Under the pieces are notes generated by a model that saw only the letters and a program-made list of their open reading frames with translations, was not told where the DNA came from and did no database searches. The translations under genes were made by a program, and so were the position numbers. Shown here one piece after another: positions 8,541 to 15,786 of a stretch of 64,000 nucleotides of DNA (positions are counted from its first letter, which is position 1; each line of letters opens with the position of its first letter). Source of the stretch: Saprospira grandis (GTDB lineage: Bacteria; Bacteroidota; Bacteroidia; Chitinophagales; Saprospiraceae); the NCBI RefSeq assembly GCF_027594745.1, contig NZ_CP110854.1:1302001-1366000 (forward strand), read 5' to 3'.

Positions 8541-8670
8541 GGCGGCGAAGCCGCCGCAGGCCTAGCGATGTGGAGCAGTGGCCGTTAGGCCAGACCGAAG
8601 CCCAAAGGGCTGAAGGGCCGAGCGAATAGCGAGCTGCGAAACGTAGCGCCTGCCGAAGGCAGGAGGCCCC
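8541..8670 (+). repeat. R1 repeat, copy 2 (type B)
   Basis: Core words are present. The type B ends are GGCCTAGCGATG at the left, and AACGTAGCGCC then GGAGGCCCC at the right. Hairpins: GGC-GAA-GCC type leader, GGCC-GTTA-GGCC, AGCCC-AAA-GGGCT, CTGCC-GAA-GGCAG. It ends 6 bp from the mqnC terminator, on the far side from mqnC. Confidence 0.9.
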
Positions 8671-8676
8671 AAATAA

Positions 8677-8706
8677 AAAGGCATCTAGCCTAAGCCAAAT
8701 GCCTTT
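8677..8706 (-). terminator. Terminator of mqnC
   Basis: Stem AAAGGCAT/ATGCCTTT with a 14-nt loop, followed by a T-rich stretch on the minus strand. It starts 6 bp past the stop codon. Confidence 0.7.
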
Positions 8707-8711
8707 ATCTC

Positions 8712-9854
8712 TTAATCGACAATCATGGTATTTTTATCCAATTCTTGTTGACGAATATTTTCGGGTAGTTCTAAATACTCATATTCCTGATTGCGCAATT
8801 GCGGACGGAAACCCGCCTCGCGGATGGCGTCTTGAATCCCTTGGGCCGTAAATCGGAAGGCAGCACCAGCGGCAGAAACCACATTTTCCTCAATCATGAT
8901 GCTTCCAAAATCGTTGGCGCCAGCATGTAGGCAAGCCTGGGCCACCTGTTTGCCAACGGTCAGCCAAGAGGCCTGAATATTGGTCACATTGGGCAACATA
9001 ATGCGGCTGAGGGCAATCATGCGGATATATTCATCGCCGCTCACATCTCGGCGTTTGATTTTCAGGCGAGACAAAATGGTGTCTTCATCCATAAATGGCC
9101 AAGGAATAAAGGCCAAAAAGCCCTTGGCATCCTTGGGTTTTTCGTTTTGCACCTCTCTCAACCAAACCAAATGCTCCATGCGCTCATAATTGGTCTCGAT
9201 ATGGCCAAACATCATGGTGGCGCTGGTCGTCAGATGCAATTGATGCGCAGCCCGCATCACATCTAGCCACTCTTGGCCCCCGCATTTTCCGCGAGAAATA
9301 CGGCGACGCACCCGATCATTGAGAATTTCGGCACCCGCCCCAGGCAAAGAATCTAGGCCCGCTTCTTTGAGGCGGCTGAGCACTTCTGTATGCGAAAGCT
9401 GATCAATTTTGGCGATATGCGCGATTTCGGGTGGGCCCAAAGCATGCAATTTGAGCGTAGGATAAAGCGATTTGAGCTCCTTAAACAGATCACAATAGTA
9501 ATCAATGCCCAAATCGGGATGGTGTCCACCTTGCAAAAGCAACTGCTGGCCGCCATACTCCATCAACTCATCAATTTTGCGCTTGTAAGTGTCTATAGAG
9601 GTAATATATGACTCCTCATGGCCAGGGCGGCGGAAGAAATTACAGAACTTACAGTTGGCAATACAGACGTTGGTGGTGTTCGAGTTGCGGTCGATAATCC
9701 AAGTCACCACATCATTAGGGACATGATGTTGGCGCAGGCGGTTGCCCACATACATCAACTCGGCGGTGCTTGCCTCTTCGAGCAAAAAAACACCCTCCTC
9801 AATACTGAGCTCTTCTAGTTGCAGGGCTCTATGCAATAAATCGCTTACATTCAT
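8712..9854 (-). CDS. mqnC: Cyclic dehypoxanthinyl futalosine synthase
   Basis: Radical-SAM enzyme of the futalosine route to menaquinone; it cyclises dehypoxanthinyl futalosine. The 380 residues are full length. The cluster motif CxxxCxxC is at residues 64, 68 and 71 (CIANCKFC), preceded by the DRNxNxTNVC context typical of MqnC. Downstream blocks QGGHHPDLGIDYY and LPGAGAEIL also fit MqnC rather than MqnE. No other menaquinone gene is nearby. It implies menaquinone-based respiration by the alternative route. Confidence 0.93.
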   Translation of the reverse strand: MNVSDLLHRALQLEELSIEEGVFLLEEASTAELMYVGNRLRQHHVPNDVVTWIIDRNSNTTNVCIANCKFCNFFRRPGHEESYITSIDTYKRKIDELMEYGGQQLLLQGGHHPDLGIDYYCDLFKELKSLYPTLKLHALGPPEIAHIAKIDQLSHTEVLSRLKEAGLDSLPGAGAEILNDRVRRRISRGKCGGQEWLDVMRAAHQLHLTTSATMMFGHIETNYERMEHLVWLREVQNEKPKDAKGFLAFIPWPFMDEDTILSRLKIKRRDVSGDEYIRMIALSRIMLPNVTNIQASWLTVGKQVAQACLHAGANDFGSIMIEENVVSAAGAAFRFTAQGIQDAIREAGFRPQLRNQEYEYLELPENIRQQELDKNTMIVD

Positions 9855-9955
9855 AGCTTTTTGTTTCCAGATTCTCTCTTTTAACAGCCCTTTGGGCCTA
9901 TGGTTGCCTCAAAGATACAACTTTTTTCATCTGTTATTGAAAGTAGGCATATTTT

Positions 9956-10095
9956 GGGGCTTCCCCTGCGGCCTTCGGCCTTGGGTCGGGCTGTGTCGCA
10001 GCTCGCAGGCTTGCTCGGCCCTGCAGCGCTTCGCGCTTTGGTCTGGCCCTTCGGGCCACTGCTATCCATCCCTAAGCCAAGTCGCTTCGCTCCTT
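9956..10095 (-). repeat. R1 repeat, copy 3 (type A)
   Basis: Minus orientation; begins GGGGCTTCCCC on the plus strand. Type A outer words (GGTCGGGCTGTGTCG and CATCCCTAAGCC). Variable hairpins GCGCT-TCG-CGC and GGCCC-TTC-GGGCC. It lies on the far side of the terminator of the baseplate gene. Confidence 0.9.
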
Positions 10096-10124
10096 TCTAC
10101 TGCTTGGAGCAGAGGGCTAGGCAC

Positions 10125-10162
10125 AAAAAAATGAGCAGCTACTTTCCCCAAAGTAGCTGCTC
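10125..10162 (-). terminator. Terminator of the baseplate-J-like gene
   Basis: The 13-bp hairpin GAGCAGCTACTTT/AAAGTAGCTGCTC is followed by seven T residues on the minus strand. It is 141 bp past the stop codon. Nothing else is recognised between 10163 and 10302. Confidence 0.88.
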
Positions 10163-10302
10163 TGTAATCCCCATGATTTACCCCAAACTTAATTGAAGTT
10201 AGAGCAAGTATTTCCTTTTGCTCTATTGCAAATTTAAGGGAGAGAGTAATTAGTTTTCTAGGCCATTTAGGCAAAACTAAAAATTAGGTATTTCACTTAG
10301 AC

Positions 10303-13300
10303 TTAATTTTGCTCTAGTTTTTGGAGATAAGCGACCACCTCCATGGCCATATTGTCTAGTTCGGGCTGCTGGGCCTCTACAGCATTGCGCTCTTCTAGCC
10401 AAGCAAAGTATTTCTCCTCAAAAGCCTTCATCTCGTTAATGTCCAAATAATAGAAGTTGATATTGATATGCGCCGGAGCATTGATGCTAAAGACCGCATG
10501 CATAAGATCCTGGAAATCTTCATTTTGGAAACGAGAGGGCCAAGAGGGCAAAATGATACTCATATCCAGAGAGTAGAAGTCATGGCGAACGTCTAGATTG
10601 GGGCGTTCCTCCAAAAAGAACTGAATATTGCTTTGCAAAGGAATAGCTCCTGATTTAAAGCTATAGACATAGGCCACAATATCGTCAATTTGTTCTTTGG
10701 CTCCTTCTCGAGTATAAAAGATTTCTGGACAGCGGGCAATCTTACGATCATACTCCTGCAACACCACTTGATAGCTTTCGCCATCCTCTAGGGTTTCAAT
10801 AATGAAGTTGTCCTTTTTGCTGGCCAATAAATCTAGTTGGTTACTGAGGTTGCGTTGCTCTTCAAAAGCACCAAACTCATAGCTTTCTAGCAAAGGACGA
10901 TCTTGGTCATTAACTAGACGGAAAGCGTGGCGATCTTGGGCCTGCGGACGAAGCAAAATATGCTCTACCACATGCATTCCCTCCGTTTGGTGGTTAATGC
11001 GGGCAAAAAACTTAATCAGCTTTTCCAACTCTACCTGAGCAGCCAAAATACTGCTATATTCTCTAATCTTCACGCAACCCAAATCGGGATTCCCCTTATA
11101 GTAAACACTATAGATTTCCTCCCCATCACGCTCTTCCAAAAGGGCCAAATAGTTATAGCTAAATATACCATTGGCCAAAAGGTCTTGCATGAGCTCGTCC
11201 AAATCCTGCCCTCTAAAGATAAACTTAGAACGGTAGTCTAGGGTTTCTGGCAAACGCTCAGGAGCGGGACCAGGATCTTCTCCCTTCTCAATTTTCTCCA
11301 AACGCTCTAGCTCTGCATCTAAATCTATGTAACCCTCAGGCAACATAGGCGACTCTAGCTGAATGAGGTCGTGAAAATTATCCACTCCTTCTATATGCGC
11401 ATCTTCATTAAAGATGCGGACCAAAGATTCATTACCTCCCTGATTGAGATTAAGCAACAAACAAACCCGACGTTCTAGACCTGCCACCTCCGTTTCTAAA
11501 AGCTCCAACATCTTTTTGGTAAACTTGATGTTGGTTTCGGCAATGGCTTCAGTCAAGGTTTCGGGCAAATCCAGGTCCTTCAGCATTTTTTTCGTCTGCT
11601 CCTTGGCCACATCCTCCGGATCACGGTAATTGAGGGCCATAGAAAAGGCATCTCTCTGATGCTGACGAAGGCTGTAATTCTCCCGCAATTGCTTGTACTG
11701 CTGGCGAATCAAATCTCTTTCTACCTCTTCTTTATATTGCTTAATGAGCGGCTCAAATAGCTCGGCCCACTCTAGCTCTTGCTCATAAATGACATTATAA
11801 AGGGCCATGTAGTTGAATCCACGGCTACGGTTTCGACTAATGTCGACATAGTTGCGCAAAAACTCCAATTTGGCATTGACTAGCTCATGCTCTGGGCTCT
11901 TGGCCTCCCCTTCCGACATATCATAGCCCACATACTGGCTTACTTTCAATAAAAAGTCGGTGGTAAAACGCTCGCCAAAACGAGCCAGTAAATGGTCCAG
12001 TAAACGGTTGCGGCGCTCCACAAAAGGGTCAAATTCCTCTACCGTTTCTTCTAGCTTTTTCAAGCGAGCCTCATTGTCCTTGCCCTTCAAGATGTATTGC
12101 ATCTCGGGCATGTTCTCTGGCAACTGAGAGAAATAACTACGGTCCAAATCGCTATCCAATGAAAAGAATTTCTTCACATTGCCCAATTGGGCCAAGTAGT
12201 TGGCCATCAGCTGCTCAAAAAAGGATAAATACCCTCTGAGCTGCTTAATCATGCCCAAACGCTCCCGTGTAGGACGCACACTATTGGGCAAACCAAATGG
12301 ACTCAAACCATAGGTGGCCGGAAAAGTATTTTGTACCGAGTAGTAACGCTTAATATCATCTTCCTTCAATACCGAGGGATAATCCTTCTCATTATAGAGC
12401 ATCTTCATCTGATAGCCCTTCTTATACCGAGCATAAAGCGAGTACAACAACTGACTAGCCGTGTTGAGGTCCAAATCATAGTTCAAACTCCCCCGCTGAA
12501 AACGGATCGGATAAGCATCGGTTTTCCAACGCGCATCAATAGTGTCCATATCCAAAACAGGATAGGTCTTTTCCGCAATCCGAATCACATCGCCCTCTAC
12601 GGGAAAACCATCTTTTTCTACCCGAAAATAATTGATGCGGCGAACGCCCTCAATATCCGAGATGATTTCAATAATCTTAGAAATATAAACCTCCCGCTTC
12701 ATCGCTCTGAGGTCCTCTTTCTTAATGATACCATGCACCGGCACGGGCCCATCAAAAATCTCTTCAATGGCATAGCCCTCTTCCAAAAGTTCATCAATGG
12801 TATGGTACTGAATAGAAGGCGTGAGATGCTCCTCCAACTTGAAGAGAATTTCAGCCAATACTTCTTCTGCCACCACATCCGAACTAATGTCCAAATCGGT
12901 ATAAATAATAATCTTATCTACATCCAAGACCTCAATGGCCTCCAAATCTTCACAAAGGTTGCGATGCGCAGCAAATAAAGCATACACCTCTCGCTTAATC
13001 TCTTGCAAACGCTGCGGCTGACGAGCACTATCACTCACCTGCAACAAAATTCGATACAAGCCCTTAATGCCTTGCAAATGATCCCGCACAGGCTCCACCC
13101 AAGCATTCTTCACGCCATTCACCCGATCAATAATCAAGCGGCGATAGTCCTCTATGGTTACCGGATTTGTCGGCAATATCTCCGAGGCATCATAAAAGGT
13201 GTTGTTCAAAGCCTGCCGACGGCCCTTCCCTCTAGCATTCAATAAATCCTGAATGCTAAAATCCGTGCGAAAGCCCAAATCGGCCAAAGCATAACAAAGC

Positions 13301-13461
13301 TGTTCCAAAATGGTCACCCCAGGATCATGGGTGTTGTAATCGGTCCAAACTTTACCCGATAGTTCTTGCACCATCTGCAAGCCCTCCTCCTTCAAAAAGA
13401 AGAAGTCCATACTCTTGTGCGGCGGGGTTTCGCGGAAAATCTGAATTGGTTTCTGCGCCAT
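10303..13461 (-). CDS. Baseplate J-like protein of contractile-tail/injection-system type
   Basis: A 1052-residue soluble protein. The N-terminal block TDYNTHDPGVTILEQLCYAL (near residues 40-60) followed by DLGFRTDF is the hallmark of large baseplate-wedge proteins of extracellular contractile injection systems and related phage tails (gpJ/Afp12-like). There is no signal peptide, and long acidic helical stretches occur in the second half. The ATG at 13461 (MAQKPIQIF) is preferred over a TTG at 13473. Its only tail-like neighbour is the 60-residue gene 70 bp upstream. No sheath, tube, spike or AAA gene lies in the window, so it is an orphan here. Family placement fairly sure; function inferred. 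Confidence 0.75.
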   Translation of the reverse strand: MAQKPIQIFRETPPHKSMDFFFLKEEGLQMVQELSGKVWTDYNTHDPGVTILEQLCYALADLGFRTDFSIQDLLNARGKGRRQALNNTFYDASEILPTNPVTIEDYRRLIIDRVNGVKNAWVEPVRDHLQGIKGLYRILLQVSDSARQPQRLQEIKREVYALFAAHRNLCEDLEAIEVLDVDKIIIYTDLDISSDVVAEEVLAEILFKLEEHLTPSIQYHTIDELLEEGYAIEEIFDGPVPVHGIIKKEDLRAMKREVYISKIIEIISDIEGVRRINYFRVEKDGFPVEGDVIRIAEKTYPVLDMDTIDARWKTDAYPIRFQRGSLNYDLDLNTASQLLYSLYARYKKGYQMKMLYNEKDYPSVLKEDDIKRYYSVQNTFPATYGLSPFGLPNSVRPTRERLGMIKQLRGYLSFFEQLMANYLAQLGNVKKFFSLDSDLDRSYFSQLPENMPEMQYILKGKDNEARLKKLEETVEEFDPFVERRNRLLDHLLARFGERFTTDFLLKVSQYVGYDMSEGEAKSPEHELVNAKLEFLRNYVDISRNRSRGFNYMALYNVIYEQELEWAELFEPLIKQYKEEVERDLIRQQYKQLRENYSLRQHQRDAFSMALNYRDPEDVAKEQTKKMLKDLDLPETLTEAIAETNIKFTKKMLELLETEVAGLERRVCLLLNLNQGGNESLVRIFNEDAHIEGVDNFHDLIQLESPMLPEGYIDLDAELERLEKIEKGEDPGPAPERLPETLDYRSKFIFRGQDLDELMQDLLANGIFSYNYLALLEERDGEEIYSVYYKGNPDLGCVKIREYSSILAAQVELEKLIKFFARINHQTEGMHVVEHILLRPQAQDRHAFRLVNDQDRPLLESYEFGAFEEQRNLSNQLDLLASKKDNFIIETLEDGESYQVVLQEYDRKIARCPEIFYTREGAKEQIDDIVAYVYSFKSGAIPLQSNIQFFLEERPNLDVRHDFYSLDMSIILPSWPSRFQNEDFQDLMHAVFSINAPAHININFYYLDINEMKAFEEKYFAWLEERNAVEAQQPELDNMAMEVVAYLQKLEQN

Positions 13462-13543
13462 AGGTCTTATCAATCTAAATAGGGCTCTGCCCTTGGGGTT
13501 CTGTTCCGTTCTAAAATATCTTGCGGTAGTGTGTGCTTGTCTC

Positions 13544-13726
13544 CTATTTGTCTAGTTGCTGCGGGGGGCTCTCTGCATGCATTTGGGCATTGGCCTGCTC
13601 ATGAATCTTTCCAATCAACTCATATACTTCATTAAATGGCCGCTGGCCCAAGGCCTGCAAAATCTTATTGATTTCTTGCATATCTAGCTGCAATAGCAGG
13701 GGTTTTTCTTCTTTTGTCTTGCCCAT
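13544..13726 (-). CDS. Small conserved protein upstream of the baseplate gene
   Basis: A 60-residue product from the ATG at 13726 (MGKTKEEK). The core LQLDMQEINKILQALGQRPFNEVYELIGKIHEQA resembles small proteins often found in phage genomes; I know the pattern but not a function. It is predicted to be all-helical and soluble. It precedes the baseplate-like gene by 70 bp on the same strand, so cotranscription is likely and it may be an accessory or chaperone. A longer frame to 13792 adds a basic stretch that looks non-coding. Confidence 0.65.
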   Translation of the reverse strand: MGKTKEEKPLLLQLDMQEINKILQALGQRPFNEVYELIGKIHEQANAQMHAESPPQQLDK

Positions 13727-13837
13727 CAGTCTCTTTTTTTGTAAAAGCCTAGCGAATTTAAGAAAAAAAGCGCTTTGTGCCAATTTATACAAATTTGATT
13801 ACAGATGTAGGGATTCTTTTCACCTTTTTATTTTTTT

Positions 13838-13995
13838 GGGGCTGCCCCGCCTTGCAGGCGGGTCGGGCTGTCTCAGGGCTCGCAGGTCTGCTCGGCCCTT
13901 CGCAAAAAAGCTGCGCTTTTTTGCTCGGTCTGGCCCTGCGGGCCACCCTTGCCCATCCCTCAGCCATTAAAAGCTGGCTGCGCCAGCCCCGCCCC
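13838..13995 (-). repeat. R1 repeat, copy 4 (type A outer, GGG/CCC inner helix)
   Basis: Minus orientation. Outer words are type A (GGCTGAGGGATGG and CAGCCCGACCC in the element's own sense). The inner pair is AAGGGTGG with GAGCCCTG instead of GCAGTGG with GAGCTGC. The long hairpin GCAAAAAAG/CTGCGCTTTTTTGC-like segment is unique to this copy. It ends 2-3 bp from the terminator at 13998. Confidence 0.88.
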
Positions 13996-13997
13996 AA

Positions 13998-14036
13998 CAA
14001 AAAAGAGCCGCAGTTGAATACTCAACTGCGGCTCTT
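13998..14036 (-). terminator. Terminator of the Fe-S oxidoreductase gene
   Basis: The 15-bp perfect stem AAGAGCCGCAGTTGA with its complement is followed by a T run on the minus strand, 18 bp past the stop codon. Confidence 0.92.
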
Positions 14037-14054
14037 CGCGCTTATCCACTCCGC

Positions 14055-15422
14055 TTATTCTGCATTGTTGATCTCCATGGCCCATTTGTCCCGATCATCA
14101 GGAGAAAAGGCCCAAGGCGCTCCATTGTTTTCAATGGTGTTAAACATACCGTTCCACTCTTCCGGAGAATCAGATTGCTCCAAAATGAGGTTGCGACGTA
14201 GCTCTACAATAATATCTAAGGGGTTAATCAAAACCGGACAAGCTTCTACACAAGCATTACATGAGGTACATGCCCGCAGCTCTTCTGTACTGATGTAGTC
14301 AAAAAGCGTTTTGCCATCATCGTAGTTCTCTGCCGTCAATTTAGAGGTTTCCGATTTCTGCTCCTCATTGATGAACTCGGTCTTGTTGAGGTCCAAATTA
14401 TGCCCTACCTCATCTGCACGATCCCGAACATCCATCATGATTTTACGAGGCGATAATTTCTTGCCCGTCAAGTTGGCCGGACACATAGAAGTGCATCGAC
14501 CACATTCCGTACAAGTATATGCACTCATAATTTGCTGACGCTTGAGGTCAAAGACATCACTTACCCCAAATTTGGGAATCTCCTCCGATACTGGCGCATC
14601 AAAGGCAGCATTGGGGTCCATCATAGAAGCTACTTCTTCCTGAACCTCTTTCATGTTGGCCATCTCCCCCTTTTTGTTCAATCTGGCCCAAAAGGTATTG
14701 GGAAAGGCAAAGATGATGTGCAAATGCTTAGAATAAGGTAGGTAACCCAAAAAGACAAAGACCATCAAGATGTGGCCCCACCAACCAATGCGCTCCAAAA
14801 TATGTAGGGTCTCATTGCTTACGCCCTCCCAAAGCGGAGAAATTAAGCTGCTGACCAAAAAGCCATATTCGTTATGATGAATGGCCATGTCTGTACTGTT
14901 CATCAAAAAGATGCAGAACACCAAGATGATCTCGGCAAAGAGAATGAGGTTTGCATCCAATTTGGGCCAACCATTCATCTCCGACTTAACAAAACGAGGC
15001 AGCTTGAGCAAGTTACGTCTAGATAAAAAGGCAAAGGTAGCCACCAAAGCTAATACCGACAATACCTCAATGAAGCTCACCAGAAAAGTATAGAAGCCGC
15101 GAAGGAAGTCGCTGCCTTCCCACCAAGACCAAAATAGACGGTGCTGCCCCGTCAAGCCATCAATGACAATCTCAATGAGCTCGATTTGCGTAACTAAGAA
15201 GGCTACATATACACAAAGGTGTAAGAAGGCCGCCAAGGGCCGCTTAAACATTTTTTGCTGGCCCAAAGCTACCATAATGGTATTGCGCCAACGCTCCGGA
15301 CTAGGCTTGGCTTCCTCATCTACTTTACCCAGCTGTATGTTGCGAATCACAAAGCTGTATTTTTTGTAGGAAAAGGCCGCCGTCCCTAGCAATACTAAGG
15401 CAAAAAGGATAGGTCCTATCAT
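14055..15422 (-). CDS. Membrane-bound Fe-S oxidoreductase, HdrC/NarI-like fusion
   Basis: A 455-residue electron-transfer protein. About five membrane segments in the first 245 residues resemble the quinone-side gamma subunit of respiratory enzymes. A cytoplasmic part follows with two 4Fe-4S motifs, CTECGRCTSMCP (cysteines 304, 307, 310, 314) and CTSCNACVEACP (385, 388, 391, 395). This layout is usual in Bacteroidota, where a separate CCG-domain subunit normally follows. Here only a terminator and an R1 copy follow. A -7-like TAATTTTG lies at 15515-15522 upstream, without a clear -33. Electron partners are unknown. Confidence 0.87.
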   Translation of the reverse strand: MIGPILFALVLLGTAAFSYKKYSFVIRNIQLGKVDEEAKPSPERWRNTIMVALGQQKMFKRPLAAFLHLCVYVAFLVTQIELIEIVIDGLTGQHRLFWSWWEGSDFLRGFYTFLVSFIEVLSVLALVATFAFLSRRNLLKLPRFVKSEMNGWPKLDANLILFAEIILVFCIFLMNSTDMAIHHNEYGFLVSSLISPLWEGVSNETLHILERIGWWGHILMVFVFLGYLPYSKHLHIIFAFPNTFWARLNKKGEMANMKEVQEEVASMMDPNAAFDAPVSEEIPKFGVSDVFDLKRQQIMSAYTCTECGRCTSMCPANLTGKKLSPRKIMMDVRDRADEVGHNLDLNKTEFINEEQKSETSKLTAENYDDGKTLFDYISTEELRACTSCNACVEACPVLINPLDIIVELRRNLILEQSDSPEEWNGMFNTIENNGAPWAFSPDDRDKWAMEINNAE

Positions 15423-15640
15423 GTTAAACTATTATTTTAATTGATTAATGGTGTCAGTGATTTATAGACAATAACTAAAGTCAAATCTTGACTCTAGGCA
15501 GTCTAGTCCAAAGACAAAATTAAATTTTTTATGCTAATTTTATAATTCCCCTCTCAGAACTTTCTTCCGATTTGCTTATTTCTCCCCTGCCATTTGGGCC
15601 AAAAGCGCCCTTTTCCCCTCTCTTTTGGCCCAGCAGTATT

Positions 15641-15772
15641 GGCCCAGCGCTGCGAAGGGGGGGCCGCAAGGCCAGACCCAGGCGCTGAAAGCGCCGCAGG
15701 GCCGAGCAGACCTGCGAGCCCCGCAGCATAGCGGCGGCCGACCTAGGCGAAGCCTAGCCGGCCGCGGGCCCC
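15641..15772 (+). repeat. R1 repeat, copy 5 (divergent)
   Basis: Keeps GGCCAGACCC, a hairpin GGCGC-TGAAA-GCGCC and AGGGCCGAGC, but the left outer word is lost. The right end has a long stem GGCCGACCTAGGC-GAA-GCCTAG. The inner helix is GGGG with CCCC. It ends 15 bp before the protease start. Confidence 0.8.
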
Positions 15773-15786
15773 AAAATCATCTAATT

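Noticed and set aside
9742..10274. Overlapping short frames around R1 copy 3, and similar ones at other copies
   Set aside because: Their peptides (GLPLRPSALGRAVSQLAG-like) recur wherever R1 occurs and follow the repeat, not a gene.
12331..12978. A 215-codon frame antisense to the baseplate gene
   Set aside because: Shadow frame; no start context, promoter or domain.
15625..15786. N-terminal extension of the subtilisin gene
   Set aside because: It is the R1 copy read in frame. The ATG at 15787 begins a proper signal peptide.
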